Origin: Comamonadaceae bacterium M7527 | Lineage (GTDB): Bacteria; Pseudomonadota; Gammaproteobacteria; Burkholderiales; Burkholderiaceae_C | Reading direction: 5' to 3' | DNA: 64,000 nt | Assembly (NCBI GenBank): GCA_021044545.1 | Contig: CP087990.1 | Location: forward strand, 434,001 to 498,000 | Shown: piece after piece, positions 44,236 through 52,888 of the stretch | Position numbering within the stretch: the first letter of the stretch is position 1 | Layout of the letters: each line of letters starts with the position of its first letter | The notes under the pieces: model-generated | What the model was told of the DNA's origin: nothing | Databases searched by the model: none | Seen by the model: only the letters and a program-made list of their open reading frames with translations | Program-made: the position numbers and the translations under genes

Positions 44236-44271
44236 GCAGCCATATCGAGCTTAAGTACTCGACATGGCTGC
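44236..44271. terminator. Long hairpin between convergent btuD and TRAP permease
   Basis: GCAGCCAT, one mismatched base and TCGAG pair with CTCGA, one base and ATGGCTGC around an eight-base loop. Thirteen paired bases make it stable and nearly symmetrical for both strands. There is no U run, so it may act as a transcript-end hairpin rather than an intrinsic terminator. Confidence 0.5.
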
Positions 44272-44284
44272 GTTGCAGTCAATG

Positions 44285-46504
44285 TTAAGCCGTCAACTGC
44301 TTTTTAGTAGCAATACGCTGTGCGACCAGTACCAGCGCGGTTAAGCCAAGACCAATAAGGTCGCTGACCAAGCCGCCCTCAATCATGGATAGCGCTGCAG
44401 CCAGCAGCACCACACGCATGACGGGGTTGACCTTGGCTTTTAAAAGCCAACCCACCACAGATGCAGACAACAGGTACACACCGATCAAGGCGGTTACCAC
44501 AGCCCGCAGAATCTCTGTGGTGCTGCCGTCCATCAGAAGGGCCGAGTTGTAGAAGAACATAAATGGCACTATGAATGCGGCCAAACCAATGCGGAATGAG
44601 GCCACCGATGTCTGCATGGGGTTGGCCCCAGATATACCCGCCGCCGCATAAGAGGCCAGCGCCACGGGCGGCGTAATCGCCGACACCACTGCAAAGTAAA
44701 ACACAAAGAAGTGCGCCGTCAGCAGCGGCACGCCCAGGTTGACCAGGCCCGGTGCCACCACCGATGCAGCGACTGCATAGGCCGCTGTTGTGGGCATACC
44801 CATACCCAGCATGATGGAGATACACATGGCAAAGAACATGGCCAAGAACTGTGACGAGTCGGCCACGCCCAACAGCAATGACGAGAATCGCGCGCCCACG
44901 CCTGTGAGGGAAATAACACCAACGATTACGCCAGCGCAGGCACACACGGCAATGATTTGAATAGACATCAAACCAGCCAACTCAAAAGCCTTGCCAATTC
45001 GCGGCAAGTTCATGCGGTAGGGCGTTAGCCAACTGACCACCGCCGCTGAGGCAATCGCCAGGGTGCCAGCCCGAATCACCGAGTAGCCCATGAACAAAGC
45101 GCCAATCAGGATGATGATGGGCAAGAACAAAAACACTTGCTTTAGCAGCGCCTTGATTTTTGGCAGCTCTTCGTCACGCAGGCCACGCATGCCCAGCTTG
45201 GCGGCTTCCAAGTCAACCATGAAGTAGATAGACGCAAAGTACAGCACAGACGGAATAATGGCCGCAATCGCGATGTCTACATAAGGTATGCCTGTGACCT
45301 CGGCCATGATGAACGCGCCTGCGCCCATGATTGGCGGCATGATTTGCCCGCCCGTTGAGGCGGCCGCTTCAATGGCGCCAGCACTTGTTTTGCTGTAGCC
45401 CACTTTTTTCATCAGTGGGATGGTGAGTGAGCCTGTGGCCACCACGTTACCGGCAGACGTGCCGTTGATCATGCCCATCAGGCCAGAGGCAAAAATGCCC
45501 ACTTTGGCTGGGCCACCGCGTGAGCGGCCAGCCAGCGCAAAGGCAAAGTTCACAAAGTAGTCGCCCACTTTTGACGCTTGTAAAAACGCGGCAAAGATGA
45601 TGAACAAAATAATGTAAGTCGACGACACCGCAGTGGTGGGACCCAAAATACCGACGTCTGTGTAAACCTGGCTAAAGAAACGCTCCCATGAGATGGCGGG
45701 TGAGTTCAAGAAGCCGGGCAGCTTGTCGCCAACAAACACGTACAACAAGAACACACTGGCAATGGCAACCAACGCCAAGCCTGCCACACGGCGCGTCAGT
45801 TCCATGATGAGAATCGTGCCAGCCACTGCCACCAAAGAGATGCCAATGGGAGCGAAGGGCGTGCCGGTAGCGTTGCGCATCAGCGTGCCGTAAACAGCAA
45901 TGAGGTACACCGCAACTGCGAAGCTGGCGATGACCAGCGCGATGTCAGCCAAGGTGGTGTGGTGGCGCTTGGTGTGGTGTAGCCAGGAAATCATGCTGGC
46001 GCCCAGGCTGGCAGCCACCAAGGGTGCGCCTAGCAACCATGTCTCGCGGTACTTGATGGCTTTGTCCACGCCGTTCCACATGGCACCGCCCGCAATGTCT
46101 GAAGCAATGCCTACGGCGCCGTACAAGCCAAACAAGGCCAACACCACCATTACGGCAGACAGCAAGTGCCACACGTTGGACAGGGCTGTGGTTTCGTCAG
46201 AAAAGCGTGAGCCAGAAAACACCAAAAAGCCAAGGGCCAAAGCGCCTGCGACGTGGGCTATGCGGAAGTTCCATGTCTCAAGTGGCATGGTTGGCAAAAA
46301 GTCAAAGCTCAGCAAGCCAAGGCTCATGCCGCTTAACGACAAGCCATTCAGGGCCGCCACGTGCATGAATGCATAAACGCCTGAGGAAATGGCTACAACC
46401 CATAGCAAGACGTTTTGAAACTGTCTGCGGTTGTGCTCAATGGGTTCTTCGTCAACGCCTTCGGCAAGAATAGGTGTGACAGGCTCGTTTGGTGAGTTTG
46501 ACAT
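44285..46504 (-). CDS. TRAP transporter fused permease (DctQM type, TAXI family)
   Basis: A 739-residue membrane protein fusing the small four-helix and large twelve-helix TRAP permease parts. An acidic N-terminal tail is followed by about 18 hydrophobic segments. Conserved stretches include FASGLMGMINGTSAGNVVAT, AAASTGGQIMPPIMGAGAFI, LGMGMPTTAAYAVAAS and ITPPVALASYAAAGISG, all typical of the TAXI-type DctM half. It imports organic acids using a sodium or proton gradient. A terminator hairpin separates it from the binding-protein gene upstream. Confidence 0.95.
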   Translation of the reverse strand: MSNSPNEPVTPILAEGVDEEPIEHNRRQFQNVLLWVVAISSGVYAFMHVAALNGLSLSGMSLGLLSFDFLPTMPLETWNFRIAHVAGALALGFLVFSGSRFSDETTALSNVWHLLSAVMVVLALFGLYGAVGIASDIAGGAMWNGVDKAIKYRETWLLGAPLVAASLGASMISWLHHTKRHHTTLADIALVIASFAVAVYLIAVYGTLMRNATGTPFAPIGISLVAVAGTILIMELTRRVAGLALVAIASVFLLYVFVGDKLPGFLNSPAISWERFFSQVYTDVGILGPTTAVSSTYIILFIIFAAFLQASKVGDYFVNFAFALAGRSRGGPAKVGIFASGLMGMINGTSAGNVVATGSLTIPLMKKVGYSKTSAGAIEAAASTGGQIMPPIMGAGAFIMAEVTGIPYVDIAIAAIIPSVLYFASIYFMVDLEAAKLGMRGLRDEELPKIKALLKQVFLFLPIIILIGALFMGYSVIRAGTLAIASAAVVSWLTPYRMNLPRIGKAFELAGLMSIQIIAVCACAGVIVGVISLTGVGARFSSLLLGVADSSQFLAMFFAMCISIMLGMGMPTTAAYAVAASVVAPGLVNLGVPLLTAHFFVFYFAVVSAITPPVALASYAAAGISGANPMQTSVASFRIGLAAFIVPFMFFYNSALLMDGSTTEILRAVVTALIGVYLLSASVVGWLLKAKVNPVMRVVLLAAALSMIEGGLVSDLIGLGLTALVLVAQRIATKKQLTA

Positions 46505-46528
46505 GGTGGCGACTAATTGGATAAAGAA

Positions 46529-46563
46529 AAAGCAGGGTGCACCCGCCGGGTGAGCCCTGCTTT
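46529..46563 (-). terminator. Intergenic terminator between TAXI binding protein and permease genes
   Basis: On the minus strand AAAGCAGGG pairs with CCCTGCTTT, an inner CACCC/GGGTG stem stacks inside, and TTTTCTTTAT follows. That is an intrinsic terminator located inside the operon, 17 bases past the binding-protein stop and about 25 before the permease start. Confidence 0.85.
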
Positions 46564-46579
46564 ACAAGACGCTAAGCGC

Positions 46580-47563
46580 TTATTTTTTGTGAATCATGTT
46601 GGCAGGAATTTTCGCGCCATTCTCGTTAAACCACTTGGCCGCACCGGGGTGCCAGTTCATGAATGTGTTCTTGTCCCAGTTGGCAACAACTGTTGACTTG
46701 GCACTCTTGTGAACGCCCATCATGCGCTTGTTGTCGCTCATGACAACCTTGGTGGCTTCGTACACAAATGACTCTGACAAGTCACAGTTGGCCACTGCAA
46801 AGTTCCACATCGCAACCGAGCGAGCTGGCTTGGTCAGTGTGGTGTAGGTGCCTGGATCAATGTTGAACGCGGCTACTGGGTAGGTGTCCATGATCTTCTT
46901 TTGTTCAGCTTCTGTGAACTCGATGATGTTGACCTTGGTCTGAACTTCCAGTTGGCTAACTGCAGGCACTGGCACGCCAGCGGCAAATGCAATCACGTTG
47001 AGCAAGCCGTCTTGCAACTGGCCGCCCAGGTCACCCCAACCACCGTTACGGCGGTCAAACTGCACACCCAATGTTTCCAGCATGCGTGGGAAGTAGGTGT
47101 CTGAGGTAGAGCCCGCTGGGCCAAAGCCAATGCGCGCGCCGTCAGGAATCTTGCTGATGGAATCAATGCCAGAAGCGGCCAATGTGGTCACGCTGAACGG
47201 AGTTTGGTACATGGGGAACATCGCGCAAGCGTTGTCCATCTTGAGGCCTGGGGCAATGGGGTTGGTGCCGTCGATAGACTCACGGGCGGGGCCCAATGTA
47301 GTCATACCAAACTGTGCGTCGCCAGTGTGTACCAACGCCATGTTTTGCATGGGGCCGCCAGTGACTTCGCCAGCGCCTGGCAAACCCAGCTCTTTGGACA
47401 CCAGGTTGGCCCAGCCTGAGCCGTACACAAAGTAAGTACCGCCCTGTGATGCCGTACCAACGGTAAAGCTCTCTGGCCAGTCTGAACGGTCTTGGGCAGA
47501 CGCTTGCACGCCTGTCAATGCCAAGCCGGCGGCGATGGCTGCTTGCAGAATTGTCTTTTTCAT
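46580..47563 (-). CDS. TAXI-family TRAP transporter substrate-binding protein
   Basis: A 327-residue periplasmic protein. The N-terminal signal peptide ends in VQASAQD. The TAXI signature follows in FTVGTASQGGTYFVYGSGWA, and IGFGPAGSTSDTYFPRMLE marks the second lobe. TAXI members bind glutamate, C4-dicarboxylates or other small acids, so the ligand is unknown here. It is the promoter-proximal gene of the TRAP pair; the terminator after it would favour binding protein over permease. Confidence 0.94.
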   Translation of the reverse strand: MKKTILQAAIAAGLALTGVQASAQDRSDWPESFTVGTASQGGTYFVYGSGWANLVSKELGLPGAGEVTGGPMQNMALVHTGDAQFGMTTLGPARESIDGTNPIAPGLKMDNACAMFPMYQTPFSVTTLAASGIDSISKIPDGARIGFGPAGSTSDTYFPRMLETLGVQFDRRNGGWGDLGGQLQDGLLNVIAFAAGVPVPAVSQLEVQTKVNIIEFTEAEQKKIMDTYPVAAFNIDPGTYTTLTKPARSVAMWNFAVANCDLSESFVYEATKVVMSDNKRMMGVHKSAKSTVVANWDKNTFMNWHPGAAKWFNENGAKIPANMIHKK

Positions 47564-47735
47564 TTGTTTGAGGCTCCGGTGTAAATAAGAGGGTACGGCT
47601 TGAAAGCCGACTGGCGAATATAGCAGGACAAATCATCACACGGTTTAGGATAGACCCCAATCCAAAAATGGCAGGGAAAACCCTAAATGCTTCTTGGCGG
47701 GCGACTGCCTGCCATGCAACCCACACCATATACCT

Positions 47736-48125
47736 ATGAACTCATTCATCGAAGCCTTTCAACGCACACCCATTTACAAGCTCTTGGGCGCGGTGGCGCT
47801 GGCCAGCATTGGCTTGTCGGCTTGGGCCGCAGACAATGCGTGGTCTGAGACCTATGCGCCAACCAAAGGGCAGTGGTTGGCCTACGAGGTACAGCGCGAC
47901 GTCGAGCAGCTTACCCACTTGTGGGCGCAGCGCGTGGCTGTGGTGGTTACGGCCGACCCCAAAAAAGAGGCGGTCGATATTTTCGTGACCACGGTGAAAG
48001 GGGATGGTTTGGCAGAAGCCTCAGCGTGTGAAGCCAACAAGACAGCGCTTCAGCAGCGCGCCAGGCGCACGTTGCGCCAATACGACTGGGCCTTGAACGG
48101 CACCGTGTTCGTGACCTGTTTGTAG
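47736..48125 (+). CDS. Hypothetical secreted protein
   Basis: A 129-residue protein I do not recognise. ATG at 47736 gives MNSFIEAFQRTPIYKLLGAV with a hydrophobic signal (LLGAVALASIGLSAWAADN) and a likely cleavage after AWA. The mature part is mixed alpha/beta with VVVTADPKKEAVDIFVTTVK and two cysteines, one near the C-terminus (VFVTCL). A longer frame opens at 47694. It is transcribed away from the TAXI gene and towards tRNA-Ser. Confidence 0.6.
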   Translation: MNSFIEAFQRTPIYKLLGAVALASIGLSAWAADNAWSETYAPTKGQWLAYEVQRDVEQLTHLWAQRVAVVVTADPKKEAVDIFVTTVKGDGLAEASACEANKTALQQRARRTLRQYDWALNGTVFVTCL

Positions 48126-48192
48126 TCTTAAGCAGTCTGGCCACGCCAACGACGTGCCAATCGTTGGTGCGCCAGCAAGGCTTATGTGTTGT

Positions 48193-48282
48193 TGGCGGAA
48201 AGGGAGGGATTCGAACCCTCGGTGGGGATTAACCCACACACGCTTTCCAGGCGTGCGACTTAAACCGCTCATCCACCTTTCC
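48193..48282 (-). tRNA. tRNA-Ser (anticodon GGA)
   Basis: On the minus strand the sequence starts GGAAAGGTGGATGAGC and ends CCTTTCCGCCA. The acceptor stem GGAAAGG/CCTTTCC is perfect. The anticodon stem-loop CACGC-CTGGAAA-GCGTG gives anticodon GGA. A long class II variable arm and the T arm AGGGTTCGAATCCCT are clear. CCA is encoded. Confidence 0.97.
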
Positions 48283-48356
48283 GCGAAGCCCTCGATTCTA
48301 GCAGGGAAAACGCCCACGTCCGGCTATGGGGCGCATGCGTGGCTGTGGGTTTGCTC

Positions 48357-49274
48357 TTATTGTTGGGCTTTGCCAACTTGCAGCATCTTCATGACGCTGC
48401 CCACCAAGCCGGCGGTCTCGCTCATGTTGCTGGGCACAATGAGTGTGGACTGGGAGCCTGCAGCCACCTGGCCATAGGCTTCAACGGCTTTCTCGGCAAC
48501 CTGCAGCTGTACGGCCTGCTCGCCGCCTGGTTGCTTGATGGCCTGGCCAATGCGCTCTATGGCCTGGGCTGAGGCCGTGGCCACGGTCAATATGGCGGCT
48601 GCTTCACCTTCGGCTTCGTTGATAGCGGCTTGCTTTTCACCTTCAGAGCGGGCAATGGCGGCTTCACGCTCGCCGGTGGCAATGTTGATCTGCTCTTGGC
48701 GACGCCCTTCAGACGCGGCAATCAGCGCGCGCTTTTCGCGCTCTGCCGTGATTTGCGCTTGCATGGCGCGCAATATCTCGTTGGGCGGGGTCAGGTCTTT
48801 GATTTCGTAGCGCAACACCTTGACGCCCCAGTTCAATGCCGCTTCGTCAATGGCGGACACAATTTGTGCGTTGATCATGTCGCGCTCTTCAAAGGTGCGG
48901 TCCAGTTCAAGCTTGCCGACTACGCTGCGCAAAGTGGTTTGTGCCAGCTGGGTGATGGCCATGATGTAGTTGCTGGAGCCGTAGCTGGCGCGTTCGGGAT
49001 CTGTGACCTGAAAGTACAAAATGCCGTCCACCTCAAGCTGCGTGTTGTCTTTGGTGATACACACTTGGCTTGGCACGTCTAGCGGCACTTCTTTGAGCGA
49101 GTGTTTGTAAGCCACTTTGTCGATGAACGGCACGATGATGTTGAGACCGGCATAGCGCGCGCCCGCGTATTTTCCCAAGCGCTCAATCACCCAGGCAGAT
49201 TGTTGTGGCACTATCTTGATAGAGCGGGTGATGAAGATGATTGCAGCAATTGCAAAGACAATTGAAATTTCCAT
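48357..49274 (-). CDS. Stomatin-like SPFH/Band 7 membrane protein
   Basis: A 305-residue protein with one N-terminal membrane helix (IVFAIAAIIFITRSIKIV). The SPFH domain spans QQSAWVIERLGKYAGARY to TTLRSVVGKLELDRTFEERD. A coiled coil with repeated alanine/glutamate heptads (EREAAIARSEGEKQAAINEA) follows. It is a slipin/paraslipin relative, distinct from hflK and hflC. The adjacent NfeD-family gene upstream is the usual partner, suggesting a membrane-microdomain or protease-related complex. Confidence 0.92.
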   Translation of the reverse strand: MEISIVFAIAAIIFITRSIKIVPQQSAWVIERLGKYAGARYAGLNIIVPFIDKVAYKHSLKEVPLDVPSQVCITKDNTQLEVDGILYFQVTDPERASYGSSNYIMAITQLAQTTLRSVVGKLELDRTFEERDMINAQIVSAIDEAALNWGVKVLRYEIKDLTPPNEILRAMQAQITAEREKRALIAASEGRRQEQINIATGEREAAIARSEGEKQAAINEAEGEAAAILTVATASAQAIERIGQAIKQPGGEQAVQLQVAEKAVEAYGQVAAGSQSTLIVPSNMSETAGLVGSVMKMLQVGKAQQ

Positions 49275-49349
49275 TGGGTAAGCCTTTGTTGGAGTGTGTG
49301 GGGTAAGAAGGTGGTGGGGTATGCGGTGAAAGGGTAAAAGCTGCTGGCG

Positions 49350-49790
49350 TTAGCCTTGCTCTGTAGGGCGGGGCGCATGGCCTGGTGCGATGCGCAGTTG
49401 TGAGCCGTCTATGTCTGCAATGTGGTGCGGGCCTGGTTGCAAGCTGGTATGGCCATGGACGGCTACCGCTGTCCAAGTCGCACCGCGGTACAGCACCTTG
49501 GCTGTTTGGTCTGGGCCCCAGCTGGCCACCATCACGGTTTGCCCTATGTCCATGGACACCGCATGGCCTGTTGCCAAGCGCTTGGCACGGTTTATGTGCC
49601 ACAAGGCAACAGCACCTGCCGAAATGGCGGCAGCCGTGGCCACCTGCTGGGTGAGTGTGGTGTCTGCATAGCTTAGCAAGGCAGCCGCGCCAATGCCCAA
49701 CGCCAGCATGAGCAAGTAAAACGTGCCTGTGACCATTTCTGCTGCCAACAGCACAAAGAAGGCAATCCACCACCAGGTTGTGATGCTCAT
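49350..49790 (-). CDS. NfeD-like membrane protein
   Basis: A 146-residue protein with two or three N-terminal membrane helices (WWIAFFVLLAAEMVTGTFYL and LALGIGAAALLSYA) and a C-terminal OB-fold region (GQTVMVASWGPDQTAKVLYR, WTAVAVHG). This is the short NfeD1b type, without a serine-protease domain. It lies 75 bases upstream of the SPFH gene on the same strand, so the two are probably co-expressed. Confidence 0.88.
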   Translation of the reverse strand: MSITTWWWIAFFVLLAAEMVTGTFYLLMLALGIGAAALLSYADTTLTQQVATAAAISAGAVALWHINRAKRLATGHAVSMDIGQTVMVASWGPDQTAKVLYRGATWTAVAVHGHTSLQPGPHHIADIDGSQLRIAPGHAPRPTEQG

Positions 49791-49913
49791 ATGTGACCTT
49801 TATAAATTGCAAGACGCAGTGAAGACTGTCTGTATTATGAGAGGCTGCGCTGCCGGCAAGGTTCCCGCAGCTTGGGCCATGCCTGCCTGGCTGGGCAAAA
49901 CGTAAGAAATACC

Positions 49914-52208
49914 ATGAAATTCCGCTTCCCCATTGTCATCATTGACGAAGACTTTCGCTCTGAAAACACCTCAGGCCTGGGTATTCGTGCCTTGGCCGCA
50001 GCCATTGAGTCCGAGGGCTTTGAGGTGCTGGGCGTTACCAGCTATGGCGACCTAAGCCAGTTTGCCCAGCAGCAAAGCCGCGCCAGTGCCTTCATTTTGT
50101 CTATTGACGACGAGGAGGTCACGCAAGGCCCGGACATTGACCCCGCTATTGAGCGCCTGCGCGGCTTTATTGAGGTAGTGCGCAACAAAAATGCAGACGT
50201 GCCCATTTATGTGCACGGCGAGACCAAAACCTCGCGCCATATTCCCAACGATGTGCTGCGTGAATTGCACGGCTTTATTCACATGTTTGAAGATACGCCA
50301 GAGTTTGTGGCGCGTCACATCATCCGTGAGGCCAAAAGCTATCTTGAAGGCATTCAGCCGCCGTTTTTCAAGGCGTTGCTGGACTATGCAGAAGACGGCT
50401 CTTACTCGTGGCATTGCCCAGGCCACTCGGGTGGCGTGGCGTTTTTAAAGTCGCCGGTTGGGCAGATGTTTCACCAGTTTTTTGGCGAAAACATGTTGCG
50501 CGCCGATGTGTGCAACGCGGTAGAAGAGCTGGGCCAGCTGCTGGACCACACCGGTCCCGTAGCCGATAGCGAGCGCAATGCGGCGCGTATCTTCAACGCC
50601 GACCACTGCTACTTTGTGACCAACGGCACCAGCACCAGCAACAAAATGGTGTGGCACCACACCGTGGCCCCTGGGGACGTGGTGGTGGTAGACCGCAACT
50701 GCCACAAATCCATTCTGCACGCCATCATCATGACGGGCGCGATTCCGGTGTTTTTAAAGCCCACGCGCAACCATTACGGCATTATTGGCCCCATTGCCCA
50801 AAGCGAGTTTGAGCCCGAGGCCATACGCGAAAAAATTCGCAACAACCCACTGCTAAAAGGCTATGACGCGGACACAGTAGAGCCGCGCGTGGTGACACTC
50901 ACGCAGAGCACTTACGACGGTGTGCTGTACAACACAGAAACCATCAAGAGCATGCTGGACGGCTACGCCACCAACTTGCACTTTGACGAGGCCTGGTTGC
51001 CGCACGCCGCGTTTCACCCGTTTTACGGCACCTTCCACGCCATGGGCAAAAACCGTGAGCGCCCTGAAAAAGCCGTGGTCTATGCCACGCAGTCTATTCA
51101 CAAGCTGCTGGCCGGCATCAGCCAAGCCAGCCATGTGTTGGTACAAGACTCCAAAACTGTGAAGCTGGATACGCACTTGTTCAACGAGGCGTTTTTGATG
51201 CACACGTCTACCTCACCGCAATACGCCATTATTGCCAGCTGTGACGTGGCTGCCGCCATGATGGAGCCGCCTGGCGGCACTGCCTTGGTGGAAGAAAGTA
51301 TTTTGGAGTGCTTGGACTTCAGGCGTGCCATGCGCAAAGTGTCCAAAGACTATGCCAAAGACCAGGGCGACAAGGGCTGGTGGTTTAAGGTGTGGGGCCC
51401 CAAAGTCGACGAGCTCACAGACGAGGCGGAAGAGGGCATTGGCGACCCAGCAGACTGGGTGCTGGGCATGGGCAAGGACAACAACTGGCATGGCTTTGGC
51501 GACCTGGCCGACGGCTTCAACATGCTGGACCCCATCAAGGCCACCATTGTGACCCCCGGCTTGGACATGGACGGCACTTTTGCCGAGCAGGGTATACCGG
51601 CCTCTATCGTGACCAAGTTTTTGGCAGAGCACGGCGTGGTGGTTGAGAAGACGGGCTTGTACAGCTTCTTCATCATGTTCACCATAGGCATTACCAAAGG
51701 CCGCTGGAACACCTTGCTAACTGCGCTGCAGCAGTTTAAAGACGATTTTGACCGCAATCAGCCCATGTGGCGCATATTGCCGGAGTTCTGCAAGGCGCAC
51801 CCCAAATACGAGCGCATGGGCCTGCGTGACTTGTGCCAGTATGTGCACGCCATGTACGCCAAGCACGACATTGCGCGCCTCACCACGGACATGTACTTGA
51901 GCGACCACACGCCTGCCATGACGCCAGGCGACGCGTTTGCCCACATTGCACGCCGCACCACAGAGCGCGTGCCCATTGACGATTTGCTGGGCCGCATCAC
52001 CACAAGCCTCATCACACCTTACCCACCGGGTATTCCGCTGCTGGTGCCAGGCGAGGTGTTTAACCAGCGCATTGTGGACTACCTCAAGTTCTCACGCGAG
52101 CTGGAAATGCAGTGCCCTGGCTTCTCTACCGACATACATGGCCTGGTAGCCCTGGTGGGGAATGACGGCGTGAAACGCTACTACGCCGACTGCGTGCGGG
52201 CTGACTAG
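49914..52208 (+). CDS. Orn/Lys/Arg decarboxylase, PLP-dependent
   Basis: A 764-residue fold-type I decarboxylase of the inducible arginine/lysine/ornithine class. An N-terminal flavodoxin-like wing domain begins FPIVIIDEDFRSENTSGLG. The core has YFVTNGTSTSNKMVWHHTVA, DRNCHKSILHA and the Schiff-base lysine in ATQSIHKLLAGISQ (about residue 395). The C-terminal domain (IDDLLGRITTSLITPYPPGI) is complete. ATG at 49914 is chosen over an earlier in-frame ATG at 49872. The product would be agmatine, cadaverine or putrescine; substrate choice is not certain. No antiporter gene is adjacent. Confidence 0.93.
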   Translation: MKFRFPIVIIDEDFRSENTSGLGIRALAAAIESEGFEVLGVTSYGDLSQFAQQQSRASAFILSIDDEEVTQGPDIDPAIERLRGFIEVVRNKNADVPIYVHGETKTSRHIPNDVLRELHGFIHMFEDTPEFVARHIIREAKSYLEGIQPPFFKALLDYAEDGSYSWHCPGHSGGVAFLKSPVGQMFHQFFGENMLRADVCNAVEELGQLLDHTGPVADSERNAARIFNADHCYFVTNGTSTSNKMVWHHTVAPGDVVVVDRNCHKSILHAIIMTGAIPVFLKPTRNHYGIIGPIAQSEFEPEAIREKIRNNPLLKGYDADTVEPRVVTLTQSTYDGVLYNTETIKSMLDGYATNLHFDEAWLPHAAFHPFYGTFHAMGKNRERPEKAVVYATQSIHKLLAGISQASHVLVQDSKTVKLDTHLFNEAFLMHTSTSPQYAIIASCDVAAAMMEPPGGTALVEESILECLDFRRAMRKVSKDYAKDQGDKGWWFKVWGPKVDELTDEAEEGIGDPADWVLGMGKDNNWHGFGDLADGFNMLDPIKATIVTPGLDMDGTFAEQGIPASIVTKFLAEHGVVVEKTGLYSFFIMFTIGITKGRWNTLLTALQQFKDDFDRNQPMWRILPEFCKAHPKYERMGLRDLCQYVHAMYAKHDIARLTTDMYLSDHTPAMTPGDAFAHIARRTTERVPIDDLLGRITTSLITPYPPGIPLLVPGEVFNQRIVDYLKFSRELEMQCPGFSTDIHGLVALVGNDGVKRYYADCVRAD

Positions 52209-52304
52209 GCACTAAGTGCTATGCCGCTGCCGCACTGCGGTTGTTAACAGCCAGGCCATGCGGCCAGTCGCGCATTAGCTTGTGTCGCCAGGTTGTCGAC
52301 AAGC

Positions 52305-52775
52305 TCAGTGCTGATGGCCGTGCTCGCCATGCACGTGCTTGTGTGCAATTTCTTCAGCGCTGGCCGCGCGCACGGCGGTTACGTGGCAGCTGAACCTAAT
52401 GGCTTTGCCAGCCAGTTCGTGGTTGCCGTCTAGCATCACCACAGGGCCTTTGATTTTCATCACCTTGAACACCTGCGGTGTGCCGTCGTCTAGTGCGCCT
52501 TGCAGTTGACCGCCCACTTTGACACCGGGCGGGAAATCGCTTTTAGGAATGGTGCGTACCAGTGCTTCATCACGCTCGCCGAAGGCGTCTGCGGGTTGTA
52601 AGTCGGTAGTGCTTTTAAAGCCAACCGCTTGGCCGTCCAGCAAGGCCTCAATGCTTGGAAACAGGTTGTCGTAGCCACCGTGCAGGTAAGACAAGTGGCC
52701 TTTGTCTAGCGGCTTGCCCGCCAGGTCGGTAACGGTGTAGGACAGGGTAACGGCGGTGTCTTTGGCGATGTTCAT
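52305..52775 (-). CDS. slyD: FKBP-type peptidyl-prolyl isomerase SlyD-like
   Basis: A 156-residue protein. The FKBP core begins TAVTLSYTVTDLAGKPLD, the insert-in-flap chaperone segment is ERDEALVRTIPKSDFPPG, and the conserved closing motif is LDGNHELAGKAIRFSCHVTAV. The His-rich tail (HKHVHGEHGHQH) is the metal-binding end typical of SlyD, shorter than in E. coli. Cytoplasmic foldase that also feeds nickel to hydrogenase assembly in some bacteria. Confidence 0.93.
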   Translation of the reverse strand: MNIAKDTAVTLSYTVTDLAGKPLDKGHLSYLHGGYDNLFPSIEALLDGQAVGFKSTTDLQPADAFGERDEALVRTIPKSDFPPGVKVGGQLQGALDDGTPQVFKVMKIKGPVVMLDGNHELAGKAIRFSCHVTAVRAASAEEIAHKHVHGEHGHQH

Positions 52776-52888
52776 AGCTATGTTGGGTGTATGCCCATTT
52801 GATTATTTGGTTATTTGACAACTCATATTGGCTTGTCTGCGCAGCTTTATTATCTACGCCGCTGCGTAGGCATAGTCAGGCCTCGCAT

